Part shown: in pieces, positions 9,785-20,490 of the stretch | Layout: every line of letters starts with the position of its first letter | Position numbering within the stretch: position 1 is the first letter of the stretch | Translations under genes and position numbers: made by a program | From: Phytopythium helicoides | Taxonomy: Eukaryota; Oomycota; Peronosporomycetes; Pythiales; Pythiaceae | Direction of reading: 5' to 3' | Assembly (NCBI GenBank): GCA_024867545.1 | Contig: JANFNE010000013.1 | Location: forward strand, 992,001 to 1,056,000 | DNA: 64,000 nt | The notes under the pieces: generated by a model | What the model saw: only the letters and a program-made list of their open reading frames with translations | Database searches by the model: none | Told to the model about the DNA's origin: nothing

Positions 9785-11335
9785 ATGAGCGACAAGGAGG
9801 AGGCGACGACGGCCGCGGCGGCGCTGGAGGCCAAGGCGGAGGCCGCGGAGGCGACGGCAAAGGCGCAGGAAGGCGAGAAGGCCGCGGGCGCGGAGGCGGC
9901 GGTCGAGGAGGTCACGCAGTCGCTCGAGGAGATCCTGGCGCTCGGCCAGGGGCTCGACGACGAGGACTACAAGGCCGAGCTCGAGGTGCTGCAGAACGAC
10001 CCCAACTCGAACCTCTTCTCGGCCGTCACCTTCGAGGAGCTCAACCTGTGCGTGCGCTTGAGAGGTGGCTGATTGCGGGACTTGCGGCTTACGGATTGTG
10101 GATTCTCGACAGCCCCGAGCCGCTGCTCAAGGGCGTGTACGCCATGAAGTTCTCCAAGCCGTCCAAGATCCAGTCGGTCGCGCTGCCGCTCATCCTCGCT
10201 GAGTAAGCAGCACTTGTTGCTGTCGCTGTGGGGCTGAGGCCGACTCGGATCTAACGATTCCTTGTATTTCTACAGCCCGCCTGAGAACCTCATCGGTCAG
10301 GCGCAGAGCGGAAGTGGTAAGACGGCCACCTTCGCGCTGGGCATGCTCTACCGCGTGGACCCGAGCGTGCGCGCGCCGCAGGCGCTCTGCATTGGCCCGA
10401 CGCGTGAGCTCGTGCGCCAGATCGCGGCGGTCGTCAAGGCCATGGGCAAGTTCCAGGGCGTGGACGTCTTCCTCGCGATCCCTGGCAATGATGTAGCGCG
10501 TGGCGAGACGCTGCAGTCCCAGATTGTGATCGGTACGCCCGGTAAGGTCGAGGGTATGATCAAGAAGCGCCAGATTGACACCCGCCAGATCAAGATCTTT
10601 GTGCTGGATGAGGCCGACGTCATGGTGTCCGAGGATGGCCAGCGCGAGCGCTCGGTGGCCATCAAGAAGATGATCAAGAACCGGTCGTGCCAGTTCCTGC
10701 TCTTCTCGGCGACGTACGCTGACGACGTTCGCGAGTTTGCCATGAAGATGGTGCCTGACCACAACATTATCACGGTCAAGAAGGAGAAGCTGACGCTCGA
10801 CGGCATCAAGCAGTTCTGGATCGACTGCGGCTCGCGCGACAACAAGTTCAAGGTCCTGTCGGATATCTTCGCCATCCTGACGATCGGCAAGTGCGTCATT
10901 TTCGTGCAGTCCCGCGAGACGTGTAAGACTCTGACACGGCGCATGCGCGAGAACGGACACTCGGTCGGCATCCTTCACGGAGCCGACATGGCCAAGGAGG
11001 TTCGCGACCAGGTTATTGACGAGTTCCGTGCCGGTACGACCAACGTGCTCATCACGACCAACGTGCTGGCGCGTGGTATCGATGTGGCCGGTGTTTCACT
11101 CGTCATCAACTTCGACATTCCGCTCAGCCGTGACCAACGACCCGACCCCGAGACGTACCTGCACCGTATCGGTCGTACGGGTCGCTTTGGCCGCAAGGGA
11201 TGCGCCATCAACTTTGTCTACGACAACAAGAGCAAGCAGGACCTGGCCGAGATCGAGGAGTACTACCAGCGTCCTATCACGCAGGCGCCTGCGGACGACA
11301 TCGAGGCCCTAGAGAAGCTGCTCCAGTGGGATTAG
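9785..11335 (+). CDS. DEAD-box RNA helicase, DBP5/DDX19-like
   Basis: Exons 9785-10047, 10113-10202 and 10276-11335, with introns of 65 and 73 nt. The product is 470 residues, close to yeast Dbp5 and human DDX19. An Ala/Glu-rich N-terminus is followed by MKFSKPSKIQ (Q motif), AQSGSGKT (motif I), PTRELVRQ (Ia), DEAD (II), SAT (III), ARGIDV (V) and HRIGRTGRFGRKG (VI). DBP5 works at the cytoplasmic face of the nuclear pore, releasing export factors from mRNA with Gle1 and inositol hexakisphosphate, and also helps translation termination. The short exon 2 joining LNL to PEPLLKGVYA and then to PPENLIGQ fits the family alignment well. Confidence 0.9.
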
Positions 11336-11420
11336 GCTGCTGCAAGAGGGTTGGCTGCTAGTTCAGGTTAAAAGGAGAAAGTGAGGAACATGCAGGCTGT
11401 TGCCTGTTTGGCTTTGGTAT

Positions 11421-12725
11421 CTAAACGCTAAAGAGCTTGAGCTGCTTGTCATCGCCACCGCTGGCAAAGGCGACAGCGCGCTTGGTATCGTCCGCTTCCT
11501 GCAGGTCCCGCCACGCCACGTCAAGCGTCTTGCCGTTGTGGGCCGCGAGCGAGTGCAGTGGCACTGAACTACGCGCGTCCCAGACCTTGACTTGTCCGTC
11601 GTAGCCGCCCGAAAGGAACAGGTTGGCGTCGCTCGGGTGCCACTCGACTGAGCTGACCCACTGCGCGTGCGACTGGAAAGTCTGCTGCACGACGCGCTCG
11701 CCATTGGCAGCCGCGCGCGGGTCCCACAGCCGCACGCACTGGTCTGGGTGCGCCGTCAGGATGAGTCCGTCGGCGTTAACGCTGACACTCGAGATGGCGC
11801 GCGCGCCAGCCAGCGTCTGCGCAGAGGTCTGCGTGGCGAGGTCCCAGATGCGCACGGTGCGGTCACTGGAGGCCGAGATGAGCTGCGTCACGTCCGAGGA
11901 AAAGGCGACGCCTGTCACGTGGCTCGTATGACCGACGAGTACCATCTCGGCCTCAATCTGCTGGAATGCACTGCTGCTGCCACTCGCGCGCTTCTGCTTC
12001 TTGGTGGGCTGCGAGCTGCTGCTGGACGAGGACGCGGGCACGTTCCACACGCGCACCGTGTTGTCCCAACTGCCCGTGGCCACGACGCGCTGGTCGTTGA
12101 GCGCTTCCTTGGCAAAGCTAACAGCGTCTACGCTGTTCAGGTGGCCCGTGAGCGCCGCGAGCGGCGTCAGTGCGCGCTCCGCAGCGTCGAAGCGCCAGAG
12201 CTGTCCGAGCTGGTCCTTGCCGCTCGTGGCGATCATCAAATCGCTGGTCTCGTCGCCTACCGGGGCGACGCTCACGGCCTTGACAGCTCCGTGGTGCGCC
12301 TTGATGGTCGCGACGGGCTCTTCGGCGCTGGACGCGTCATGTACGCGCAGCAGTCCGTCGTAGCATCCCGTGACGATCCACTTGGCTCCGCTGGCGTCCA
12401 CTGCGCTGACCCAGTCCGGGTGGCTGGCGCTGCGCCTGGGCTCTGGCGCGGGCAGCGCCTCGACATACTCGAGCGTGAGCAGCGCCTCCTCCGAGACGCC
12501 GTGGGCCTGCGCGTACTTGTCGAGCGACGAGCGCAGGAACTTGCCGTCGATGAGGAAGTCGAAGGGCCGCGGCCGGCCGCTGCCGCCCGCCAGCAGGTGG
12601 TTGACGACCTGCGAGAGCCCCTGGCGCGCCAGGCGCAGCGGCACCGCGAACGGCGTCTCGGTCACGCGGATGGCCGCGTCCTTGGTGACGAACTTGACGC
12701 GGATCTGCGGGCCTTCGTCCTCCAT
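11421..12725 (-). CDS. WDR12/Ytm1 ribosome biogenesis WD-repeat protein
   Basis: 434 residues, one exon. The N-terminal ubiquitin-like NLE domain (about 7-75: IRVKFVTKDAAIRVTETPFAVP) is followed by about seven WD repeats (SSDRTVRIWDLAT, SGGYDGQVKVWDA and others). In yeast and animals this protein joins Nop7/Pes1 and Erb1/Bop1 in the PeBoW complex; its NLE domain is bound by the AAA ATPase Mdn1 to release assembly factors from pre-60S particles. Human WDR12 is 423 residues, so the protein is complete. The ATG at 12725 is chosen because the NLE domain starts right after it; open frame upstream to 12896 has no conserved content. Confidence 0.88.
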   Translation of the reverse strand: MEDEGPQIRVKFVTKDAAIRVTETPFAVPLRLARQGLSQVVNHLLAGGSGRPRPFDFLIDGKFLRSSLDKYAQAHGVSEEALLTLEYVEALPAPEPRRSASHPDWVSAVDASGAKWIVTGCYDGLLRVHDASSAEEPVATIKAHHGAVKAVSVAPVGDETSDLMIATSGKDQLGQLWRFDAAERALTPLAALTGHLNSVDAVSFAKEALNDQRVVATGSWDNTVRVWNVPASSSSSSSQPTKKQKRASGSSSAFQQIEAEMVLVGHTSHVTGVAFSSDVTQLISASSDRTVRIWDLATQTSAQTLAGARAISSVSVNADGLILTAHPDQCVRLWDPRAAANGERVVQQTFQSHAQWVSSVEWHPSDANLFLSGGYDGQVKVWDARSSVPLHSLAAHNGKTLDVAWRDLQEADDTKRAVAFASGGDDKQLKLFSV

Positions 12726-13069
12726 GGCGCCGGCTTGAGCTCGTGACACCCTTTCACGCTTTGACTGGAAGGCGAGGCCGGCGGGTGTTTTGGCCAATGG
12801 GAGGCGGAGAAGCGCCTCATTGGAGGAAAAAGCGCACCTCAACCCATCTGCGGCGCGCGTCGCAGATTGGCAGCCATCGACTGCGACAGAAAACAATATG
12901 GACGGATAGTGGTGGGGGTTGACATGGACGCAGTCATGTGCATTTCAAAACGATTACTGTACGAGGCGAGTCCGGCTCACGTTCAAGCGAGCGCGCGCAT
13001 TGATACAGCATGCATGTCGACATTCACCCGAGCACGCGATAAAGATAAGAGTCTGTCGGCTTCTTGCGC
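12726..13069. other. Intergenic (344 bp)
   Basis: Upstream region of WDR12 and 3' flank of the next minus-strand gene. No gene or repeat seen. Confidence 0.6.
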
Positions 13070-14563
13070 TCAGACCTGAACGTCGCTCTCGTCGTAGGCG
13101 GAGCGCGGCACTGCGGTCGACAGCAGCGAACTCTGGCTGGACATCCGCGCGAAGCGAGGCTCCTTGGAGCGCGAGAGCGAGCGGTAGCGGCTGCGACGTA
13201 TCCGCGTGCGCACGAAGACGGCGGCGACAGCCATGAGCGCGAGGCAGAGCATGAGCACGCCCATGAATGGCAGCGAGGAGGCATCGGAGGCCACAACCGA
13301 CTGGCGCTTAAAGTTGGACGTGGTTGTCTGCGCCAAAGTGGCCGTCGAGCACTGCGCCGAGAAGTCGACACCCTCCGAATGCAGCTTGCCGCCGCTCCAG
13401 ATGTTGGCAAGAAGCGACACGGTTGGGCGAGCGCGCAGCACATCCGGATCACCTTCTTCCTCGGCACGCTGAGCGCTGAAGAGTCCAAAGTACTCCTCCG
13501 AAAGGAACCCGAGGGGGAACTCACCGTTGCGCACGAGACCGAGGTTGTGCTCGTCCGGGTTACCAGCCTTCCACCACTCGTCGCTGTACTCGAACACAAA
13601 GCCGCCGACGATGACTTGCTCACCAACGCCGTCGCTGCCTTCAAAGTTGTCTTGCATTGCGATCGTCTGCTGCACGAGCATGTCGGCGACCATGTTGAGC
13701 TGCACGGCGTTACCAATACCCTTGTTGGAGGCATACGGAAATCCGTACTCGGACACGAGCAGCGGTTTGTTGCCCTCCACGGCCTGGAACTTCGGGATCA
13801 CGGAGCCCGGGTAGTCGGTCTGGTAGACGTTGGAGCCCCACATGTCGACGTCAGCGCCGAACTTGTGGCCGGCTGCGAAGCTGAGCCCGCCGTCGTCCAC
13901 GAACGTGGTCGTGATGATCTTCTGCGCGTTGTTCTCGCGCATGCCGCGGCGCACGGCGTCCGTGAGCAGCCCAAACTTCTCCCAGAAGTCGGCGTCGTTG
14001 ACGACAGTGATGCTGTTCATCTCACCGCCGATCGAGTAGCCCATGATGTCCGGGTGCGCGCTCGTGAGGCGGGCCATGTCGTAGTAGTTGTGCACCATGC
14101 GCTGGAATTCCTCTCCGTAGGTGGGCGTGGAAGGCTCCATGAGCGACTGGTCAATCCAGATGGAGAAGATGGTGAACACGGCCTCGTCGCCGTCGTTGTA
14201 GGCCGCGTCCAGGTACGCGGCGTGGTCCACTGTGCTGTAGAAGTCGTAGGTCTTGACGGCGTTGGCGCGCATCTCGCGCAGGTTGTGCAGGTCCCGCAGG
14301 AAGATGGCGGGGTCGTCCAGCACGTCCAAGCGCCCCGGGCGGCCGATGGGCGTCGGCGCGTAGTTGACGCCGCGCACGAAGAAGCTGCGGCCGTCCAGCA
14401 GCAGGCGACGCCCGCATGTCGTCCACCGCGTGTTGGTCAATGCACTGGCTGCCTTCATGGCCACTGGGAGCAGCGAAAGAGGCTGGAGAAGCTGGCGAAG
14501 GCTTGGACACTTGCGCTCGAGGCCGCAGATTGAAGAGTGAGGACGTTCAGGTGCGCGCGTCAT
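13070..14563 (-). CDS. Membrane-anchored TIM-barrel glycoside hydrolase candidate (GH72-like)
   Basis: 497 residues from the ATG at 14563, or 463 from the ATG at 14458; the start is uncertain. FFVRGVNYAPTPIG and DPAIFLRDLHNLREM, followed by NAVKTYDF, resemble the entry of GH72 glucanosyltransferases and other clan-A glycosidases. IGGEMNSI and LVSEYGFPY place two Glu residues where the acid/base and nucleophile would be. Near the C-terminus is one transmembrane helix (FMGVLMLCLALMAVAAVFV) followed by a basic, Ser-rich cytosolic tail. This suggests a type I wall-remodelling enzyme on beta-glucan. A plain signal peptide is not obvious: the hydrophobic QLLQPLSLLPVAM lies deep in the longer form, so a 5' exon may be missing. 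Confidence 0.6.
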   Translation of the reverse strand: MTRAPERPHSSICGLERKCPSLRQLLQPLSLLPVAMKAASALTNTRWTTCGRRLLLDGRSFFVRGVNYAPTPIGRPGRLDVLDDPAIFLRDLHNLREMRANAVKTYDFYSTVDHAAYLDAAYNDGDEAVFTIFSIWIDQSLMEPSTPTYGEEFQRMVHNYYDMARLTSAHPDIMGYSIGGEMNSITVVNDADFWEKFGLLTDAVRRGMRENNAQKIITTTFVDDGGLSFAAGHKFGADVDMWGSNVYQTDYPGSVIPKFQAVEGNKPLLVSEYGFPYASNKGIGNAVQLNMVADMLVQQTIAMQDNFEGSDGVGEQVIVGGFVFEYSDEWWKAGNPDEHNLGLVRNGEFPLGFLSEEYFGLFSAQRAEEEGDPDVLRARPTVSLLANIWSGGKLHSEGVDFSAQCSTATLAQTTTSNFKRQSVVASDASSLPFMGVLMLCLALMAVAAVFVRTRIRRSRYRSLSRSKEPRFARMSSQSSLLSTAVPRSAYDESDVQV

Positions 14564-15645
14564 GGCGTGCAATGTACGTACCTCGCGACCTGAGACCTGC
14601 GCGCACATGTGGGGAAATGTATGCCGCCAGGACGTACTGTAGATGTCCGCGTGACCGAGACAGAACAAGGAACACCCGAGCATAGTGGAAGCAAGATAAA
14701 CGCGTCCGCAAGCGTCGCGATCTTGGGCGGCAGCGTTTTTTCGAAGCGGCCCGTCCATGCAGCGCAAGTGCGTCAGCACGTGTGGCCCACCAAAAAGACG
14801 ACACAACCCGACACGGCAGCGGCGTTGTTGTGCTGCTTCGTGTGATGCCGACACGTTGATGCTGCGAGGCTACATGGAGGCGGGCAGCTTTTGTGCTAGC
14901 GGTATTAAGCTCGGCAGTGGAGGGCTGTCTGTCGAGCTGAATGGGCCGAGCTGCTCCTCTCGATGTTGGTGATTGTCTGCGCACGTGCGTGGCAGCAAGA
15001 AGCTGCGACACTGCCTCGAGCGGAGGGTTCCTGCCGTTGCCATCTGTGCAATGAGTATTCGTGCGGACGGTGGCTGACAACTTGCTTCCATCCCTCTCAG
15101 TCGACGCAGCGGCCTGATGAGCGGGGCTGAATACCACCGACAAGACGACTGAGAGCTAGGCTTTGCCGCATAGTGCGACAGCTTTTTTTTAGGCGTCCAG
15201 CATCTCTCTGGATGTGGCAGGCTGCAGATTCATAGCGTTGTCAGGCAGCCATTGTGCCGCACACCAAGACAAGACGGATCGTCTAGTTGTGCGAGTCGGC
15301 TGAAGTATCATGAGCTGCCCAGCACTTGCGTCTTCATTGCGTCTTCACGTCTTGTACGGGCAGCCGAACGCTAATTCAGCCTTCTCCTTTCGCAGCCAAC
15401 AGAGAATCATCCCACAAGACTCGTGTGCCGCAGACTCTGTGCAGTGCAGAGTGGCTCCTTGCGTTGATGATCATGTGGATTTCAGGCGGATGCACACACC
15501 TTCGGAATCAGCTTTGCGTCGAAGAACTGACCAGTTGTACCACGGGACGCCTGGAGTCTACGAGCGATGATCGTGAGTGCGTGGAGCTTTGTAAATCTTG
15601 GCCAGCTGTGCGGCTGTGGGTTGGGTCAGTGCAGTGGCATAACAA
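14564..15645. other. Intergenic, no gene seen
   Basis: Short open frames on both strands have no conserved motifs. An eight-base T run lies at about 15183-15190. I cannot support any gene. Confidence 0.5.
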
Positions 15646-16411
15646 TCAGGCGCATTCAGCCCAGAAGTCGCCCTTGAGCAATTCAAAGACTTCGAGGGCC
15701 ATTGAGCTGGAATCAATCGTGTGCGTTCGTCCGGACTGAAGGCAATCCTTGCCACAAGTCAGATTCCAATTCCAAAGTGCTTTACGTCGAGGCTGCGACT
15801 GAAGCGCTAGGTCAGCAGCAACCACTTCAACGTACCTTTGGATCATCGAGGCGTATCCGAGCGTTGCTGGCTGTGCCCGTCGGCATCACCTCCGTTTCAA
15901 GCCCAGGCTTTGTTCCATTCAAGTGCGTGTCGAGCACCAGTTTGTCCGCAACCGCGAGCTCTTCTCCACGCACAAGAGCCGCCTGACCCCAACACTCAAA
16001 CCGCATCCAGGAGCCAGGCAGCATGCACGATCAGCACCGAGTCTCTCAGGGGAGCCATCCATTCACAAGAAGCGTGACGCGATCTTTGGCTGACTCGGCA
16101 GTACCGTAGAGAGATCCCCTCTCGGTGACGTGCGGGCGGCCAGGGTGTTGCGTCAGAGGCGTTCCTGAAGCTACGTAGGATACAGTGTACGCAGAGTGAC
16201 GAGCCACGATTGTGTACACAACACCACCCGGAAGATCGCGTGTCCGTTTGCGTGGCGGTGGCTGCCACGACCAGCTTGGAGCCCGACACCGCGGCTGGGT
16301 CACGGATCTTTGCAGTCCCAGACCTCCTTCAAGGTATTCTCGCGCGCTGCGTTCACGCAAGATTTGCTCCGATCGACATAGCGGACCCCGAGATTGTGTG
16401 GCTTTGTACAT
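15646..16411 (-). pseudogene. Coding-like stretch, probably a decayed gene
   Basis: On the minus strand an open stretch (about 16411-16049, ending DRVTLLVNGWLP) is broken by two stops, then resumes in the same frame from 16024 to about 15830 (MLPGSWMRFECWGQAAL). It ends at RLDDPK before a good donor, GTACGT. Acceptors 37 or 43 nt later rejoin frame to a block ending DSSSMALEVFELLKGDF and a stop at 15646. Amino-acid composition is protein-like, but I do not recognise the family. It could be a real gene with an unrecognised intron around 16020-16050, or a relic. Confidence 0.3.
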
Positions 16412-16668
16412 GCTCGCCGCGGCGCGGGAGTTCTTTCATTCCGATACACTTACATGCTCTCCACTTTTGGGAGCGCTCTGACACTTGAAACTATCTGCTC
16501 GGCTTCTGCCGAGCGTTCCTACCGACTATTTCATCTATCGCCCGCCACGCCGCTCAAAAGCTCGACGCCCGCGCGCTTGTCCTCTTTTTCTCTTCTCGCC
16601 ACGCCACGCGCGACTCGATAATTTAACCCTGTCCCTCCCTTCCTTGTCCTCCGTAGCAGTTCTTCCGC

Positions 16669-16979
16669 TCAGACCGTGCTGTGCGCGATCTCGTCGATAA
16701 AGTGCTCGAGGAAGAAGAGGTCCTCCTCGTACAGGTCCACGGGCTTGTCGGACGGCTCCATGTCGATGACCGCGGGGTCGAACAGCATGTACTCGACGGC
16801 GGCATCCAGCCCCACGTCCAGCTCCACGTCCATCCACGAGTACGCGGCCGTAGCGTCCACGCCAGCAGTCGACGCCCCGTCGAACAGGTCGACGCCGCGA
16901 GGACTTCCCGAGTCGGCGCGCTCGCTCTTGATGGCGGGCGGAGCCGGCGGGGCAGTCACCGCGACCTTGAGCTTGCTAG

Positions 16980-17012
<33 letters not shown>

Positions 17013-17409
17013 GGCTGGAGCTGCTGGCGCTGCTTCGGGCGGCGCGGGGCTTGCCCTGGCCGAGCTTGCGGCGCTGCTCCATGCGGCGCTGGTTGGTGTT
17101 GGCCTTCTGGCGGTGGTACTCGCAGAACTTGTGCAGCTCTCCGTTGCGCTTCTCGACGCGCCAGCTCCAGCACTTCTTGCTCGGGTAGCCGCACAGCAGC
17201 GGCGAGCGCTTGGCGGGCTGTGCGGGGTCCACAAGCAGCAGCGCCGGCGGGGGAGCAGCCACGACGCCCACAGACGTCGAGGGGAGCTGCGGAGGACCCG
17301 CAAGCGTGGCCAGCAGCCCCATGGAGGCCGTGGAGGGCGGAGACGCGCGGCGGAACGAGTGGCGGCGGGCGTAGAGCTCCGCTCCGGAGGCGAACGGTGC
17401 CGAGGCCAT
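16669..17409 (-). CDS. Small protein with Cys/His zinc-binding-type motif and poly-Asn
   Basis: 246 residues, one exon. The core (about 70-115) reads CGYPSKKCWSWRV, then GELHKFCEYHR and KANTNQRRMEQRRK, giving Cys73-x6-Cys80-x15-Cys96-x2-His99 followed by a basic stretch that could be a nuclear signal and DNA contact. The spacing recalls plant WRC motifs, but I would not equate them. A run of ten Asn codons (16981-17010, a GTT microsatellite on the plus strand) and an acidic C-terminus (YEEDLFFLEHFIDEI) that could be an activation segment follow. A transcription-factor role is inference. A 112-bp inverted-repeat element begins 22 bp upstream of the ATG. Confidence 0.6.
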
Positions 17410-17430
17410 TGCGGTCGTGTCGAATGCGGA

Positions 17431-17542
17431 AATCTACGGTATGCACCCTCGCACCAGGCGGGAAATCGCGGACTGCGACCCGGAGCCGACCGCGGAGCGC
17501 GGCCAGTCGGGCGGTGCAAGCGATGCCTGGATACCGTAGATT
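17431..17542. mobile_element. 112-bp MITE-like element with 12-bp perfect terminal inverted repeats
   Basis: AATCTACGGTAT at 17431-17442 is the exact reverse complement of ATACCGTAGATT at 17531-17542. Similarity continues for about two of the next few bases. No target-site duplication is obvious. The same 12-mer recurs at 18366-18377 and 24256-24267. The element sits in the immediate promoter of the Cys/His protein gene. Confidence 0.5.
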
Positions 17543-18359
17543 ATCGATGGGGAAGCGCCCGCCCAGCAGGTGGCGGAAGGTTAGCGCGGCGGCGTATCCA
17601 CGCGGCTTTTGTACGGTACGCGCGAGGTACCTAAGGTTTATGCGGGGTTTTGACGTGGGCGACGGCCCGGCTCTTCCATGGCCTCGAAAAGCGCGTTGCA
17701 AGAATCTGCGGGGAGAAAATTTTAGGTGGCGAGCGCAGCTGGAGCTGGCGGGCGTCCATCGCCCCGTCAAGGCCTAGCTGGCGGTGCCGAGCCATCGCAG
17801 CAGCAGCAGTAGCAGCGAATCGCTGGAGGGAGGAGGGGAGGAGGAGAAGGAGGCGGCTTTGCTTGGATGGGCTCGACCGGGAGAGAGCTCGGCTTGACGG
17901 CTTGACGGGAATCGAATGGCTCCGCAGCCATCTTTGTGTGCGCCACACCGTAGATCTTTGACACGGCGGCGGTGTTCGAAAGCTCGAGCCAATCCGGAGC
18001 GAGCATTCGCGGCTTCAAGAAACTGCACGGCCACAGACCGGGCGGATGGCTTCAAAAGCCGAGGCTCAGCTGTCGCATAGAGTGACTGCTTTTGGCTGCG
18101 CGGCGCTGGCTGCGAACATGGCGATCTTCCAGCACCGCTCGACGCTCGCAACGGCGCTGGTTGTCCTCCGCGACGGCTCCATTGTCGACTCGTCGGTTGA
18201 CATGGCTGGTCGGCGACGGATTTTCGTCGCGCGCCGTCCTCCGCCAACCGTTGCCACGCAGTAACGCTGTGGTACGGAGCAAATGATCCCCCGTCGAAAC
18301 CGATATGGATAGGTGAGACACTGGATCGCGCACTGTGCGGCGAACGTTCCGTCACGCTC
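17543..18359. other. Intergenic, GC-rich
   Basis: No gene supported. A partial copy of the element end, ACCGTAGAT, lies near 17947-17955, and a G/A-rich purine tract at about 17820-17855. An open frame at 18046-18264 has no supporting motif. Confidence 0.5.
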
Positions 18360-19164
18360 GACTTGATACCGTAGATTCCCGGGATCGCGGCGACCTGCCC
18401 ATCGGAGCTGCTCGCTCGCGCTCCGGCGCGGCCGGCGGCTCCGGGTCCATCCGCCGGCGCAGTCTCACGGAGACTCTCCGCGCGGTCCAAGGCGCTGGCT
18501 GGCTGCACCGTCCGCGAGAGCGCTCGCTCGCCCGTGCGCGCGCAGTCCCCGCGCGTTCGACGCGGCCGCTTGGCGTCCTCGTCTACTCGGCACGGCGCAG
18601 CACGCAGCACGCAGCACGCAGCCGCCGCCTCCGGCAGAAGCAAAATTGCAAAGCGCTCGGTGCCGCAGCCACGTGTCTCCTCTCGCGGTCCGCGCGAGGT
18701 CCCGCTCGCGCTCAGCTGAGCGGAGCTGCGGCCCGCCCGTTTGCCACTTGGCGCGCCACGCGCATCTCCCGGGATGGCGTTCAACAGGCCGCCCGCCCTC
18801 CCGAGCGCACAGCCGAGCGCCGTAATACAGCTCCACACGCGTGTCGACACCTCTGCCAGCACCATCCACGTCGCAGCACGAACGCGAGCGGAGCGTTCGC
18901 GCACGCTGCGGCGAGCTCGCCCCGGTCGAGCGCCGTAGATGGGCCGCGCACGCTCCGGCCCGCTGAGCAGCTCGGGACCAGAAAGTATGCGCGCATCCCC
19001 ACGCGACGAAGCCAGGCGGGGGCTGGCCTCGGCCTCGAGAAGCTTCAACGGGTTCTACCGCTCGCCCAGCGACGCTGCAAAGGCCTCGACACGCGTCGAG
19101 ACGCGTCCGTGCGACTGCTGAACGGCTCGGTGTCGCCAACAAAACGTGCTGATGGATCGTCAGC
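18360..19164 (+). repeat. Left copy of ~0.8 kb inverted repeat
   Basis: This GC-rich 805-bp segment is the reverse complement of 23492-24274. The copies differ by a 22-bp indel near 18378-18400 (flanked by CGG/GGA microhomology) and only about three substitutions in the parts I compared. One end carries ATACCGTAGATT (18366-18377); the other ends abruptly after GATGGATCGTCAGC. Open frames exist in several phases, but none shows coding constraint. Confidence 0.85.
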
Positions 19165-19419
19165 ACGCTGGTGAATCCCGAGTCGTGATATTTGTGGCTC
19201 TGTTACTGTACGTCGGACTGGAATCGTGGAAGTGTCAAAGTTGGTGCTGGTGCTGCATATGGCCGCCACACTCGTTCCCCATGCGTGGATGAGCCTCATG
19301 TATCATCTCATGCATTCATTAGAGCACGAGGTCGGCGAGCCCTTGCGGTTAAGAAATCGAGTCGTGCATCCGCACCGTTACCTGACGGAGAATACGAACT
19401 CTAGTCACGGGCATACTGC

Positions 19420-20490
19420 CTCCTCTCATTGGCTCTAGCACCTTCCATGGGTTGCTCGTCCGTCTCGAGCATCGGAAGTTGTGAGTGCGTGTAGTCGGGC
19501 TCGATACAGCTCGTTGCGGTCCAGAGCAGTACCGAGCGGTTACCCTCGCGAAAGAAGGAGAGTACGCCGCGCACGATGAGCGTCAAGCGGTCGCCAGCCT
19601 TGACGTCGCGCAGCTAGTAGCGAGTCTTGCTCCATCACCGCGTTCTATTGCCTGAGAGCGACAACGTAAGCTTCGGCAAAAAGAGTCATTAGACCAGAGA
19701 TACGTCCAGCAGAAGTTCCAGTTGAGCACCTCGATGCACTGGGAACGGCACAAATACGTGCTCCGCATGGAGAATTTCTCCGATAACCTCATGCGGGAAC
19801 GGAGCGAGTCTGTCTGTCATAGTCTCTATCCTCGGCCACGCTGTGCAATCAACATGATCATTGGTAACTACTTGAGCTTACTCGCTAGCGGCAGCAATTT
19901 GCTGCCGACACTCGGTCAACTGCCTAGTACTGCTCGAGATGACGCTCCTCCAGTCTCGTGAGGCTGTGTCGTCAATCTCCGGATGGCACACTAGCAGTGG
20001 CGCGTCTGAGTCTCCGTGCTGTCTCGCCAGCTTTTGCATCTGGCGGCTGTTCTATCCACCCGTAGTCGCTGGGTAGGTTGCGCGTTCCAGTCGCTGCAAC
20101 TGCCCACCCACCTTCTCGAACAGTGCCTTCGCTCGTGCTGCATTTTCCACCAGCTCGCCAATCTCCCTCTTGAGCTCCTCATTCCGCGTCTCCTACAGCC
20201 GTCACTGCCTCCAATACTTCTCACACTTGCGCTTCGCTTCCTCCACCCTCCCTTCGCGGCCTCGCCGCTCCATCCACCGCATCAAGCTCCTGCAGCTGCT
20301 GCTCGCGCTCTCGCACGCTCTGCCGCAGCTCCTGCGCCTCGCCCTTGAGCCACGCGCGCAGCCTTCGACTGACGCACCCAGTTGCGCTTCTTGTTCGCCT
20401 CGTAGCAGCTCGCGGCCGCCTGCATCGCCGTCTCCCGCTGCGCCGTCGGCCGCCGCCGCTCCATGGCGACGCCTCCAGCTCCTCGCTGAG
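19420..20490 (-). pseudogene. Decayed coiled-coil gene, left copy (M96-like)
   Basis: Minus-strand fragments in shifting frames match the right-hand copy at 24394-25554 in order. ELKREIGELVENAARAKALF pairs with the right copy's AEVGKLLANAARAEPLF, NRRQMQKL with NRRQLETL, a frame-shifted LEERHLEQY with LEERHIKQY, and LWTATSCIEPDYTH with LWTATSCIEPDFTH. The basic, coiled-coil N-terminus followed by a globular region recalls the oomycete M96 mating-specific protein family, a weak assignment. Several stops and frameshifts make this copy non-functional. Confidence 0.65.

Noticed and set aside
11667..12746. 359-codon plus-strand frame opposite WDR12
   Set aside because: Antisense shadow of a conserved WD-repeat protein.
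13064..14533. 489-codon plus-strand frame opposite the glycosidase candidate
   Set aside because: Composition is that of a reverse-strand shadow (HVHDELRR-like), while the minus strand shows catalytic motifs and a membrane helix.
18046..18264. 72-codon plus-strand frame
   Set aside because: No motif, no splice support, and opposite frames are open as well.
17774..19048. 424-codon minus-strand frame through the left inverted repeat
   Set aside because: Other phases of the same GC-rich DNA are equally open, and the right copy does not keep the full frame.
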